NCBI GenBank assembly: GCA_037039685.1
Contig: JAWNGF010000014.1
Coordinates: forward strand, 1,240,001 to 1,304,000
DNA length: 64,000 nucleotides
Reading direction: 5' to 3'
Origin: Ceratobasidium sp. AG-K
Lineage: Eukaryota > Basidiomycota > Agaricomycetes > Cantharellales > Ceratobasidiaceae
Made by a program: the position numbers and the translations under genes. Under the pieces are notes generated by a model that did no database searches, was not told where the DNA came from, and worked only from the letters and a program-made list of their open reading frames with translations. Positions 1 to 11,200 of this stretch are shown piece after piece (positions within the stretch are counted from its first letter, which is position 1; the number at the start of each line of letters is the position of its first letter).

Positions 1-3000
1 GAGGGTACAGGTGCCAAAGGGTTTTCTTTGAGGAACTTTCTCATGATGGGTAGTAGTTCTGCAATCTTTTCCGCTCTTTCTTTGGTATTTTTGCTTGGTG
101 GATATCCCTTCCATCAGATTACCTATTTGAGTCCTTCCTTTGTTTCCTGCCAGTCCACAATCTTCCCGACTTCATAAACTTCTTTGTCTTCCTCTGTTTC
201 TATGGGAGGTGGTCATATTTGGTTCCTGTTGAATTCCTTGTCCTCCTTGTATTTCCATAGCTGATCAATATGGAAGACATTATGCTTTTTGATGGATTTG
301 GGGAGTTCAATCTTGTATGCATGGGAAGATATTGCCCTTGTAACCTTGAAGGGACCTAATTTCTTGTCATCAAGTTTCTTCATTGGTCACTTTGTTTTAA
401 AATTTGTTCCTAGGACCCAGACAAGGTCGCCTGGTTCATATTTTTCCCTTGGTTCTTTTGCCTGTTCTTCATGGAATTGCATCGCAGCTGTTGCTTCTTT
501 CCTTGCTTCTTCCATCTGATCTTGTAGGTTTTTTGCCAAAGGGTTCTGAACGTCAACATCCACTATATTCCATCTAGGGTGGAATCCATAGGTAATTTCA
601 AAGGGAGTCTTGCCTGAGGTTCTGTTGACACAATTGTTGTAGCAGAATTCTGCAATAGGTAGCCATTGCACCCAATTATCCTGTCTGTAGTTGATGAATG
701 CCCTAAGAAAACTGTCAAGCCACTGATTAACTTGTTCTGACTGCCCATCAGTTTGAGGGTGGAATGCTGTACTGAAGGAAGGGTTGATTCTGAGTTTTTC
801 ATAAAGGGAACGTAGGAAGTGACTGTTGAAGGTGGTTCCCCTGTCAGAGATAGTTTGCATGGGTAAACCATGAAGCTTCCAAACATTTGACAGAAAGAGA
901 TCTGCAACTCCTTCTGCCGTTGTTGCTTCCTTGCAGGGGATGAAATGCGCCATTTGGCTGTGTCAATCTACCACCACCAGGATACTGTCCCATCCAGCTG
1001 ATTTGGGTAGTTTGACAGTGATGTCGTGAGCCATGCTCTCTCCATCAGACTCGTCTGCGTCCCATCCTCTCTCGTTTGTGTTTGTGTTTGCGTTTGTTCT
1101 TCCCCCTTGTTTCCCTGCCGCGTTGCCACCTTCTTGTGGTTATGTGTTTACACTGTGTAACGCAGCTGTGCTTTGTACGAGTCATGTCTGTTCATACAGC
1201 ATGACTCACATGGACACTCCTGACTGGTCGACTGTTATGACTCATGTGGCTGCGCCTTGTATGACTTGGCCACTGTCTGAATATATATAGAGGACCAACA
1301 AGCCTGGTAACCCCAGCTTGTTTTGTCTTGTCAAACATCCCCTTTGAGTGACACTTTGAACCACCCCTACCCTCAAGAGCCTACAGATACTTAAGTGTGT
1401 TGCGGTTCAAGAGGTTACTTAGGTCTTAGTACCGTCCACTCTCCATTGCGGCTTGTCCCATAGCCACTAAGAAGAAGCTTACGACAAATGAAGTCATAGC
1501 TGATGTCTTCCCAAGGATGTGTTGCTACAGGTAATGGTTTTGCTGGTACTGAATGTATGTGTCCCTTGCTTCTTTGGCATGCTTTGCAGGAGTCTACGTA
1601 TCTGTTGACTGTTGCTTTCATTCCTGGCCAGTAGTATTGTCTTGATAGCAGTTCTAGGGTTCTTGCTTGTCCCTGGTGACCAACAGTTGGTGAATCATGA
1701 TGTTGTTGTAGTAATTCCAGGCGCAGATCCTTATCTTCTGGAACATAGATTGCACTCTTGTACCATAGGAGTCCCTCCATTATTTTGTAATCCTTGAACT
1801 TCTTCCTGACACTAGGGGGATGGTTTTCCCTTTCTTTGACCACTAGGACAAGTGTTGTAAGCAATTCATCTTCCTCTTGTGCTTCTGTGATTTCTGCAAT
1901 AATGTCCCTTCCTAATTCCACTGCAAAACCTTTGAATCTTTCCTGATGTATCATGATCTGTTCTGCATTTGGTATACCATGATGTTCAGAATGTCTGGAC
2001 AAGAGATCTGGTTTGCTGGAAAGTTTTCCGGGTTGATAGTGTATTTCAAAGTTAAAAGACACCAGTTCTTGGTACCATCTGTTATGTTGTTGGTTAAAGG
2101 TTTTTGCTGTTTGCCAGTACATCAGGTTCCTATGATCTGAATAAACCGTAATTGGTTCCCTAGTTCCTTCCAGATGTAATCTCCAGTGCTTCAGGGCTGT
2201 AATGATGGCTAAAAGTTCCTTGTCATGTGTGTCATAGTTCATTTGTGGTGCTGTGAAACTCTGTGATAAGAAACCAATTGGGTGTAGGTATCCATTGTCC
2301 TGTTGTTGTGAGAGAATCATCCCCATTGCCACCCCTGATGCATCTGTTTCAAGAAAGTAGGGTTTGGCAGGGTTGGGATGTGCCAATACTGGGTCCTTAG
2401 TTACTGCTGATTTGAGTTCATCAAAGGCCTGTTGCTGTTCCACACCCCATTCCCACTTTGTTCCTTTCTTGTGAGTTTGGTTAATGGCTTGATAATACTG
2501 CTGAAGTTTTGCACAAATTGTTGGTAGAAATTTGCAAAGCCTAAGAAGGCCTGTACCTGTTTGACTGTCTTTGGGATGTGCCATTCCAAAATTGCCTTGA
2601 TTTTGTCCTTTTCCATAGAAATTCCTTCAGGGGTGATGACTATTCCAACAAAGGTGACCATCGTGATAAAGAATTTGCATTTTGTGATCTTCAGGAAGAG
2701 GGTGTTTCCTTCTAATCACTTCAGTACCTCCCTGACATCTTTTAGGTGTTGTTCCTGGTTTTTTGAGAAGATGAGAATGTCATCAATGTAGATCACTACT
2801 GAGATGTCCTTTATGTCATGGAAGATTTTGTCCATCATCCTTTGGAAGATTGCTGGAGTGTTCATGAGTCTAAATGGCATGACCCTGTATTCATAGTGTC
2901 CTTCCTTGGTTCTGAACACTGTTTTCCATTGATTGCTTTCCTTGATTCAAATGTTATTGAAGCCTTGCCATAAGTCCAATTTTGAGAAAATTTTAGCTTC

Positions 3001-3857
3001 CTTTAATTTTTCCAGAAGGTCTTCTTGTAGTGGTAGAGGGAATTGATTGGGTATAGTGATCTTATTGACTCCTCTGAGGTCAACTACTAGTCACAAAAGT
3101 TCTTCTGGTGTCATGGGTTCCATGTTTTTGTCTTGATGCCTCTTAACAAAGAAAGCTGGTGATGCAATGGGTGATTTGCTTGGTACAATTTTGCCCACTG
3201 CTAGTTCCTCCTCTATATGTTTCCTAAGGACTCATGTTTCCATTGGGGAAAGTGGGTAATTTCATGCTGGTTTAGGTAGTTCTGTATTTGGCCTAAAATT
3301 GATTTCACAATCCCATTCCCTGTGTGGTGGTAATTCCTTAAAAAGTTCCTCACTGAAAACCTTTTTGAAGTCTTGGAATTCTTCTGGTATTTCTGTTAAA
3401 TGTGCTGCTTTTGCTTTCATAGGTTCCCTTTGCCAAGTAATTTCCCTTGTTTCCCAGTTTATTTCAGGGTTGGCTTCTGATAGCCATGTCATTCCTAAAA
3501 TTAAGGGGGATTCTCCAGTTGGCATAACATAGCATTGTTGTGTGAAACTTTTTCCCAGGATCTCAAAGGTGAGGTGGACCTTGTACCAAACAAATGATGG
3601 TAGCTTTTGTCCATTTATTCCTATGACTTCTCTTGCTTTCAGTAGGTTGATAAGGGGAATGGAATGTTTTCAGCAGAAGGTGATATCAATAAAGTTTTTT
3701 GTTGATCCAGAATCAATAAGTGTGGGAGTGGGATCCATGATTCCCTTGATCTGAGTTGAGACAAGTGGTGATTCATTTGTTGCTCTATAGTACATTTGTT
3801 TCCTTGGGATCAAGGGTATATGGGTAGCATCTGACATGGAAGCAGAGCACCCTAGAC
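1..3857 (-). pseudogene. A-minus pol (PR-RT-RNaseH-IN-chromodomain), disrupted
   Basis: Pol polyprotein of family A, reached by -1 frameshifting from gag. In order it shows aspartic protease (LIDSGSTKNF, intact DSG), reverse transcriptase (YIDDIL), RNase H (ETDASG, DHRNL), integrase zinc-binding HHCC and DDE core (SDRGT, QTDG..E), a GPF module and a chromodomain at the window edge (WKGYPPS). It is broken by TGA codons at places where arginine is expected, by a 1-nt deletion just before the TKWEWG motif, and by the LTR at 1022-1486. Unlike A-plus it lacks a 2-bp insertion between protease and RT, so that junction still reads in frame. Confidence 0.85.
1022..1486 (+). repeat. Solo LTR of a B-like element inside A-minus integrase
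   Basis: A 465-bp LTR beginning TGTCGTGAGCC and ending CTTACGACA, clearly related to the B-plus and B-minus LTRs (same TATA stretch and AGCTTGTTTTGT motif) but more diverged. It splits the integrase core between the DF(I) and VKLP motifs. Flanking 5-mers are TCATT and TCACT in A orientation, a target duplication with one mismatch. No internal region remains, so this is a solo LTR. The same LTR sits at the same position in A-plus (24881-25344). Confidence 0.88.
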
Positions 3858-5528
3858 TTTTCCCAACTCCTTTTTGCTGTTGCTAGTTTCTTCCATATCT
3901 CCTGCTTTGGCCTTTTCCTTCCCTTTGGTGGATGGAATGTCTTGGTCCTTCCATCCATTTTTGCACTGTTGCACAAAGTGTTCCTTTGATCCGCATTTGA
4001 TGCAGGCACCCTCCTGGCAATGATGCTTCTTGGTTTCTTCAGGGACTAATCTTGGTTTCTCACCTTGAGTTCTTCCATTTTGACTTGTTTGCCCATTGTT
4101 GCCTTGTCCAGTTTGGTTGTTTCCTGAGCCTCCATATCCTCTGATGTATGTTGATCTATACCCTCATTTTGCTTTGAGCATTTGGTCCACTTTAATGGTT
4201 GCTGTCACAAGTCCTTCAAAATTTAGGTTTCCAACGTTGTCACTCATTAGGGATAGGGTGTCTAGTTCTGCCAGTAATTCTGGGGCCAGTCCTTGTTTGA
4301 AGGCTTCTTTGTATGCAGCATCTCCAATATTGATAAGGGCTTTATGGCTTCTGAACTCTGTGATGTAGGAAGTAAGAGCATTGTTGATAGAGCCCTTCAT
4401 TTGGATTGTCATGAGTTTCCATGAAGCCTGTTCCTTTGCCATTGGATTGCTAAAGTTAAGGAGAAAATCTTTCTTCATGTTTGACCAGGAGTAGATTGCA
4501 TCAGTGTCACTAGTATAGGAAGGGTTTTTGTTGATTCTTTCAAGATGATTGAAAGCCCATGCTTTTGCTTCCTCATGTTCCATGTTGCTGAGGAATGTAG
4601 TAATCTTCTTTTGATTGTTATTGAAGACCTGCCCATGGATGTTGAAGTATGTTTCCATCAAGGTAATGAATTGATCTGCTTCTGTTCCTCTTTTTCCATT
4701 GTATGCTTCTGGTTTTTTGACAATTGTTAATCGATCCTTGCTTTCTGTGACATTGTTTGCTATGTCCTCATAGATGCTGAAGTGTTTGCTACAAGTTGTG
4801 TTGGGCTTCTTTTCTTCTTTTGCAGAAGTTTGTATCTTTTGCCTAATTGTCTTGGTTGATCCTCCAGACCCTGCTTCTCCTGTCCTGACACTTTCTTGAT
4901 CTGATTCTGGGTACTGGTATTCTTCAAGGGGAAAGGTTGTTGTTTTTCTTGGAGTTTCCAGGAGAGGTGCTGTAATCCTGGAGGTTCTAGGCATTGTAGA
5001 TTCTTTGCCATGTGTGCCTTGTTCAGTGTCTTCCTCCTCCTTTGGTTCCAGCATTTTTGCTATACCATTTATGACGTTTAGGATTTGCTCTATTTCTTTG
5101 TTTTGTGCATGAATGTTGCCTTTTGTGGCTCCTGTTTCTTGAAGGTGATAGACACCTGTTTGTAAGGTTTGGACATCCTCTCCCATTTCCCTCATATCTC
5201 ATTGAATTTGAAGAAAAGATGCATTGAGTACATGTACTAATCGACCCATTGTATGGTTGAAGACTTCTTGCATCTGTGCTAGTGTTGTGACGGTTTCCTG
5301 GGCCACTGGTATTCCTACAATTTGTTCTAGTGTCCTGTCTCCTTGCTGTCCTGGTCCAGATCCTTCTAAATCTGCCATTGTAAGTTCAGGAAGATTTATT
5401 GATCCCATGGCCGGAGTTGCCATTGGATCAGGTTTTGTAGTTCTTTCTCTTGGTCTTAAGGAATTGGTCCATCCTTCTTTGGGCTGAGCCATTTGGGGTG
5501 GATTCCTTCTTGATTTTTGCAAAGCCAT
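3852..5528 (-). pseudogene. A-minus gag, interrupted by TGA codons
   Basis: Structural Gag protein of family A, 559 codons counting two internal TGA stops. The start is the ATG at 5528, about 205 nt after the LTR end; the protein begins MALQKSRRN. The capsid-like part lies in the 343-residue middle block (5195-4164) and a CCHC zinc knuckle CIKCGSKEHFVQQC lies near the end, for RNA binding. Both TGAs fall where arginine fits the frame. Gag ends in TAG two codons after a GGGAAAA heptamer at 3858-3864. The protein is identical to the A-plus gag. Confidence 0.85.
3858..3864 (-). promoter_or_regulatory. GGGAAAA -1 frameshift heptamer (A-minus)
   Basis: In gag phase this reads G GGA AAA, the canonical X XXY YYZ form. 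It lies just before the gag stop, and pol is open in the -1 frame. The same heptamer is in the same place in family B. Confidence 0.6.
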
Positions 5529-5719
5529 GGATTTGCCTGTGTAATACTATTCTTTGGATGAACCTGACATCCAGTAGATATTGATTGCCGAAAAAATAAG
5601 GTTCAAAAATCTGATGTGGTGTCTGATTGCATGGGAATGCAAAAACTAATGGTTGCCCAAGTTGCCACAAGACCTTTGAGGGTGCTATGATGACAGTTGT
5701 CTATTTTTCTCATGGGATA

Positions 5720-5731
5720 ATCTTGTTTTGC
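5720..5731 (-). promoter_or_regulatory. Primer-binding site of A-minus, self-priming type
   Basis: Minus-strand GCAAAACAAGAT, two nucleotides (TT) after the LTR end. It is the exact reverse complement of ATCTTGTTTTGC in the A LTR (minus strand 20359-20370; also 27611-27622 in A-plus), placed where transcription should begin downstream of the TATA box. This is the Tf1/sushi self-priming arrangement rather than a tRNA site. Confidence 0.65.
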
Positions 5732-5733
5732 AA

Positions 5734-5785
5734 TGTTGCAACCCAACACTATGATGGTTGCCAACTGTAACTGTATGTGCGCAAG
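5734..5785 (-). repeat. A-minus 5' LTR, internal-side fragment
   Basis: End of the A LTR (minus strand, ending GTTGCAACA at 5734), cut by B-plus. It continues at 20230. Together the two pieces make about 499 bp, matching the 497-bp 3' LTR of A-plus. Confidence 0.88.
5781..5785. other. Target-site duplication GCAAG, left copy
   Basis: GCAAG immediately before the B-plus 5' LTR. The partner is at 20225-20229 after its 3' LTR. Removing the insert restores a continuous A LTR. Confidence 0.9.
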
Positions 5786-6242
5786 TGTTGTGAGCCAGCT
5801 CACTCCATTGGACTCGCTTGTTGCATCGCCTGCCTGTGTTCTCCTTTGTGCTGTGTTTCTGTTTCCGTTTGCTGCGTTGCCACCTTCTTGTGGTTGCTTG
5901 TGTTACATTGTGTAACGCAGCTGTGCTTTGTACAAGTCATGTCTTTTCATACAGCATGACTCACTTGGACACTCCTGACTGGCTGTTCTGTGTGACTCTT
6001 GTGGCTGCGCCTTGTATGACTCGGCCACTTCTTGAATATATATAGAGGACCAACAAGCCTGGTAACCCCAGCTTGTTTTGTCTTGTCTAAAACATCCCTC
6101 TGAGTGACACTTAGAACCACCCCTACCCTCAAGAGCCTACAGACGCTTAAGTGTGTTGCGGTTCAAGAGGTTCCTTAGGTCTTAGTGCCGTCCACTCTCC
6201 ATTGCGGCTTGTCTCATAGCCACCAAGAAGAAGCTTACGACA
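5786..6242 (+). repeat. B-plus 5' LTR
   Basis: 457 bp, TGTTGTGAGCC...CTTACGACA. It contains a TATATATAG stretch and, 33 nt further on, AGCTTGTTTTGT, the predicted start of R. Confidence 0.93.
6037..6081 (+). promoter_or_regulatory. B-plus LTR promoter and predicted RNA 5' end
   Basis: TATATATAG at 6037-6045, then AGCTTGTTTTGT at 6070-6081. The spacing (about 33 nt) fits a Pol II TATA to start-site distance, and the second motif is complementary to the primer site, as expected for a self-primed RNA 5' end. Confidence 0.6.
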
Positions 6243-6244
6243 TT

Positions 6245-6256
6245 ACAAAACAAGCT
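6245..6256 (+). promoter_or_regulatory. B-plus self-primer binding site
   Basis: ACAAAACAAGCT, two nucleotides (TT) after the LTR. It is the exact reverse complement of AGCTTGTTTTGT at 6070-6081 in the LTR. The corresponding A pair differs at two bases that change together. Confidence 0.65.
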
Positions 6257-6264
6257 TAACAATC

Positions 6265-6967
6265 ATGTCCATTCAGGAGGACGCCGGATCACACCTCGCA
6301 ACACCATTATCATTAAGGAGAGGACCAAGTAGGGCTTCAAGACCCACAAGTTCCCTCAACAAACAAGATATTGCACAAGCACAGGCTGGAGGACCTGCAA
6401 GGTCTTGCCCACAAAGCCAAGCCTCTATGCCTGGAACATTCAACGCTGAGAACGTTTCAGTCATAGAAGAAGAACCCACCATTGTTACTAGAGAACCAGG
6501 CGATATTACCGACAACCCTACACTGGTCACAATTCAAATCCCCATCTCTAATGCAACTCCAGGCCCAGCATGTCCACTATGGCCTATGGGATCCAGGAGA
6601 CAGTTTTTTTCCCCTCAACCTGAAGCTCACGGGGGCATATCCCTTGTTCTTATCAGACCCCCCCCCACGCCACACATTTCCCATACTCCTCAAGTACCCC
6701 AGATTGCGGGAACTATTACCAATGCCGGTCCAGTCCCAATAAACTCTCAGGCCATGACACCAGTTAACCCAGCACCGCCATATGTACCACAAGGGTATTC
6801 CCAGCAACCAACAACAACTGAAGGCCAAGAAATCCCTGGGATTCCCACCTCAAGTTCTAGTTCCAACAGTAGGACGGTGATTAGCAATCTTGACGACCTC
6901 AACGATCTTCACCTTGGAAGACACAATGCACTCTTAAGGATTATTGATGGAATGAAGATAACAATCG
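6265..6967 (+). pseudogene. B-plus gag, N-terminal part
   Basis: Begins at ATG 6265 (MSIQEDAGSH) and matches the first 234 or so residues of the intact B-minus Gag: Pro-, Ser- and Gln-rich, then the RTVISNLDDL motif. It is cut at MKITI by insertion of B-minus and resumes at 14201 with DRQLNGLEQ. Residues 1-230 look disordered; I see no known domain there. Confidence 0.88.
6963..6967. other. Target-site duplication AATCG, left copy
   Basis: AATCG directly before B-minus, repeated at 14196-14200 after it. Joining the flanks restores the gag reading frame through ATCGATAGG. Confidence 0.92.
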
Positions 6968-7422
6968 TGTCGTAAGCTTCTTCTTGTTGGCTATGAGGCA
7001 AGCCGCGATGGAGAGTGGACGGCACTAAGACCTAAGTGACCTCTTGAACCGCAACACACTTAAGCGTCTGTAGGCTCTTGAGGGTAGGGGTGGTTCTAAG
7101 TGTCACTCAAAGGGAATGCTAAGACGAGACAAAACAAGCTGGGGTTACCAGGCTTGTTGGTCCTCTATATATATTCAAGAAGTGGCCGAGTCATACAAGG
7201 CGCAGCCACATGAGTCATACAGACTACCAGTCAGGAGTGTCCATGTGAGTCATGCTGTATGAACAGACATGACTCGTACAAAGCACAGCCGCGTTACACA
7301 ATGTAACAGAATAACCACAAGAAGGTGGCAACGCGGCAAACGGAAACAGAACACAACACAAGAGAAGGGAACAGGTGGGCGAGGCAACAGGCAAGTCCGA
7401 TGGAGTGAGCTAGCTCACGACA
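6968..7422 (-). repeat. B-minus 3' LTR
   Basis: 455 bp; on the plus strand TGTCGTAAGC...CTCACGACA. It differs from the 5' LTR at three transition sites. Confidence 0.94.
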
Positions 7423-7436
7423 TTACTCCCCCCTAA
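7423..7436 (-). promoter_or_regulatory. B-minus polypurine tract
   Basis: Minus strand TTAGGGGGGAGTAA directly before the 3' LTR, the usual plus-strand priming site. The same tract precedes the B-plus 3' LTR. Confidence 0.75.
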
Positions 7437-7463
7437 GAGTCCGTTTGGGGGACCTGAACGGAC

Positions 7464-8228
7464 CTACTGCACCGCACAGTCCTTTTCCTTCTTCAGCATG
7501 AACTCCTCCAACCCCTCCTCCTCCTCCAAGGTCAGGTCGATGGGATTGAAAACGGTATTTCCCGGTTCGTCCGAGAACTTCTCCCATTCCTCCCAAGTTT
7601 CTTCCCTTGTCCAGTCCGCCTTGGACCAGTCCAAAACCCTCTCCTGGGCTTCCACAAACTCCTCATCCCATTGTCGCACATCGGGCTCTGCCTCCTTCCA
7701 TGCCGACACGTCAGCCTCCTCCTTCCTCCACCAGTAGGGTTCCCATTCGATTTTTTCCTTCTGGTATCTTCCCCTCTCCATCCTCCAGTCGCTCAGGTCC
7801 TTTTCGTAGTTGGCGTCCCAGGCATCGTTCCATCTAGGTCGGAGCGTTGGCTGCCTTCCGTCGTAACCTGGGACCCATTCGCTCGAGTATGCTCCTTCTT
7901 GTCCCCATTCGACCACTCCGAGCATGTGGGTGGAGAGGAGGACGACCTCCGAGACCTGGAAGGCGGCGCATCCTCGACAGACAAATATGTCCTTTCGTAG
8001 GAGCTGCATGCGTGTCGGCCATTTTTTCCCAACCCACTGGAATTCCCCCAGGTCTGAGTGGAGGATGTCGTCCACGGCCCTGAAGTGCATTCTTCCAGAG
8101 CTTTGTTGCGACCTCTTGAAGACGTAGAGGGCGGCTCCGGAGTCGAGGATCCTTGCCGTGGCGAAGGCAGGTCCCTCGAGGACGCGGGTGAGGTTGTTGG
8201 TAATGGTGGAGCGGGTGACAGCAGGCAT
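7464..8228 (-). CDS. B-minus ORF3, conserved protein of unknown function
   Basis: 254-residue ORF after the chromodomain, starting at ATG 8228 (MPAVTRST) and overlapping the non-conserved pol tail in another frame. I choose this ATG over the upstream in-frame start at 8297 because MPA also begins the B-plus and A copies. The N-terminal half carries LDSGAALYVF, GEFQWVG and a CRGCAAF motif. The C-terminal half is highly charged and Trp-rich (YWWRKEE, WEEWEKF) and ends in an acidic stretch. No signal peptide or membrane segment is visible, so it does not look like an envelope protein. All three copies (two families) are exactly 254 residues long. I do not recognise the family. Confidence 0.8.
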   Translation of the reverse strand: MPAVTRSTITNNLTRVLEGPAFATARILDSGAALYVFKRSQQSSGRMHFRAVDDILHSDLGEFQWVGKKWPTRMQLLRKDIFVCRGCAAFQVSEVVLLSTHMLGVVEWGQEGAYSSEWVPGYDGRQPTLRPRWNDAWDANYEKDLSDWRMERGRYQKEKIEWEPYWWRKEEADVSAWKEAEPDVRQWDEEFVEAQERVLDWSKADWTREETWEEWEKFSDEPGNTVFNPIDLTLEEEEGLEEFMLKKEKDCAVQ

Positions 8229-11200
8229 TTTAGAGGGCAAAAGAGATTTAAAGTGTAGAGTCGGTGGTGTTTCTCGGAATAGTAGCAAGTTTTGCAAGTG
8301 ATACTACCTGTTTCACTTCTCCTGCCTTTTATCTTTCCTGGAGCGTAGTTAGATGGCGTGGGAGCTTCGGGGTGTCGGCGTAGGAGGTCCTTGATGATCT
8401 TTGAAAGGTGACCAAAATCTTCCGCCCTTTGTTCCGTGTCTTCCTCACTTCCATAACCCTTCCATCTGACCCTGTAAAAAAGGCCATCCTTTGTCTCCTT
8501 CCAGACCAAGATCATCTCTACTTCATATTCTTCTTCTCCTTCTTCTGTTATGATTGGCGGTGGTCGGGGTTGGTTGCGGCTGAATTCGGTGTCTCCCTTG
8601 TAAGGGCTGAGCAAATCGATGTGGAAAACAGGGTGCACCCTCATTGTTGCCGGCAGATCAAGCTCATAGGCGTGTGATCCTATCTGTCGTTTCACAACAA
8701 ATGGCCCGTGCTTTTTGTTGTCCAGTTTCTTTGATGGTCTCTTTGTTTGAATGTTTTTTCCCAGTAGCCATACTAGATCTCCTTCTTGGTACTTGTTCCT
8801 TGGCTCTTCCCCTGGGAGCTTTTGGGTTTCCATAGATGCAATTGCTTCGTCGTGGATTTTACGCCATTTTCCTGTGATGTTGTTTGCTTCTGGGACCGCT
8901 GATTCTTCCGCTGAGATGTTCCACAGTGGTTCCCTCCCATAGACGATCTCGAAAGGGGAACTACCCGTTACGCAATGCTTCTGTAGATTATAGCTGAACT
9001 CCGCAATCGGTAATAAGTCTGCCCAATCATCCTGCCGGTAGTTGACGAACGATCGTAGCCAGCCTTCCATCCATTGATTTATTCTCTCCGTTATTCCATC
9101 TGTTTGGGGGTGGTAGGCAGTGCTAAAACCTGGGCTAGTTCCAATTTTCTCATAAATGGCTTTCATAAGTTTGGAATTGAAAGTAGTCCCTCGGTCTGAG
9201 GTTGTGCTCTTTGGGAAACCATGCAGTTTCCAAACATTTGTGATGAACAGATTTGCAAGGTCGCTTGCCGTGTGAGATTCTTTGCAGGGTATGAAATGCG
9301 CCATTCTTGAGAACCGGTCCACCACTACCAAGATGCTATCTGATCCTCTGGATTTTGGTAACTTCACCATGAAGTCGAACGCTATGTCTTCCCACGGTCC
9401 TTTTGGAATCTCCAGAGGCTTGATCGGTACTATTGACTTCGATCCCCTTGTCCGCTGGCAGGTCTCGCAGGATTCCACGTATCTGTTTATGCTTTGCTTC
9501 ATCCCTGGCCAGAAGTACCTTCTTGATATTAGTTCCAGTGTTCTAGCTTGTCCTTGATGTCCTGCGATTTTTGAGTCGTGATGAACTCGCATGATGGCCA
9601 GTCTGGATTCCTTATCTTCTGGCACGTAGATCCTTCCTTTGAACCATAATAGTCCCTCCTTGAAATCATAATCTTTTGCGCTGTGTTGTAGGGTCTTTGG
9701 TAACGTTTCCCTTGACTTGCAGATCTCTTTGATTTGCGCCAATCCTTCATCTGTTTCCTGAGCCTCCTTGATAGTTTCTATGATGTTTGTGTCTACTTGT
9801 CCCATAAATCCTTTGAACCTTTCAACAGATATCATAACTTGTTCCGGCGTTGGGATATCTTCATGGTCTGACCGTCTTGACAACAGGTCCGGTTTTGATG
9901 ACAGGATGCCCGGGCGATATATGATGTCAAAGTTATAAGACGCAAGTAATTGGTGCCATCTTGCATGTCGGCGGTTGAACGTTCTTGCTTCCTTCCAGAA
10001 TTGTAGGTTCCTATGATCGGTGTAGATGGTGATAGGGTCCCTTGTACCTTCAAGGTACAGCCTCCAATGTGTTAAAGATTCTATAATTGCCATAAGTTCT
10101 TTATCGTGGACGTCGTAGTTGAGCTGAGCCTCGTTGAAAGATTTTGACAGAAAAGCAATAGGGTGTAGGTAGCCATCATCTTGCCTTTGCGACAGGATTG
10201 CTCCCATTGCTACTCCACTTGCGTCTGTTTCCAAGAAGAAGGGTTTCTCAGGGTTCGGATGGCGTAGAGTGGGTTCCTTGCTAATTTCCGCTTTTAGGGC
10301 TTCAAAAGCTTCCTGCTGATCGTTTCCCCATTCCCATTTGTTCTCCTTTCTTGTCAAGGTTGTTAGGGGTTTTGCTAATCGGCTGAAATTCGGTACAAAT
10401 CTTCGGTAAAAATTTGCGAATCCTAGGAATGCCTGTACTTGCTTGACCGTTCTTGGCTCCTTCCATTCCTTTATTGCCTTTACTTTTTCTTCCTCCATAG
10501 AGATGCCTGAATCGCTGATTCCAAGTCCAGTATATGTCAATTTGGTGACGAAGAACTCGCACTTTGGAAGCTTTGCAAAAAGATTTTCATCCAGCAAGAT
10601 CTTCAGTACTTTTCTGACATCCACGGTATGTTGGTTTCTGTCCTTAGAGAAGACTAGGATGTCGTCAATGTATACTATGACGCATACGTTGATTAGATCA
10701 TGGAAAATGTGATTCATATATCTTTGGAAGATGGCGGGTGCGTTCTTCAGTCCGAAAGGCATGACGACGTATTCGAACAGTCCTTCTTTTGTTCTGAAAG
10801 CTGTCTTCCATTCGTCGCCTTCCCTAATTCTGATATTGTTGAAACCCATGCGTAGATCGATCTTGGAGAAGATTTTTGCGTCCTTGATTTTATCCAGGAG
10901 GTCTTCCATTAGGGGCATAGGGAATCTGTCGTCCTTTGTAATGGCGTTTACTCCTCTGAGGTCTTGGACGAGTCGTAGTTGACGAACTGCCCCTGGATTT
11001 TTTGGATCGATAGGTTTTTTGACAAAGAAACAAGGGGATGCAATGGGCGATTTGCTTGGTCGAATTTTCCCCGCCGCAATTTCTTCATCCAGGTATTCTC
11101 TTAGTGCAATGGATTCTGCTGGAGAGAGAGGGATAGGTCTGGCAGGTTTCGGGAGTTCAGCTCCTTCCTTGAAGTTGATGGCGCAGTCGTATGGACGATG

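Larger units (their letters stand above)
1..5785 (-). mobile_element. Ty3/gypsy chromovirus, copy A-minus (3' end off window)
   Basis: Family A LTR retrotransposon read on the minus strand: partial 5' LTR (5734-5785), primer site, gag and pol up to the chromodomain, which runs off the left edge. The remainder of its 5' LTR is at 20230-20676, separated by insertion of B-plus (duplication GCAAG at 5781-5785 and 20225-20229). It is a nearly exact inverted copy of 20677-26365: coordinate sums stay at 26365-26367 over about 5.7 kb and I found only about three small indels. ORF3 and the 3' LTR should lie left of the window. The coding capacity is dead (in-frame TGAs, a frameshift, and a solo LTR in integrase). 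Confidence 0.9.

Noticed and set aside
1033..1290. Protein-coding gene in the LTR sequence
   Set aside because: ORFs of 60-90 codons occur in every copy of the B LTR but shift frame between copies, so they are chance frames.
7793..8225. Extra C-terminal domain on B pol after the chromodomain
   Set aside because: The frame is open but its sequence is low-complexity Ser/Thr/Pro/Arg and is not conserved between A and B, while the overlapping ORF3 frame is. It is a by-product of ORF3.
7464..8228. ORF3 as an envelope-like gene
   Set aside because: No signal peptide, transmembrane helix or cysteine pattern of fusion proteins; the protein is charged and Trp-rich.
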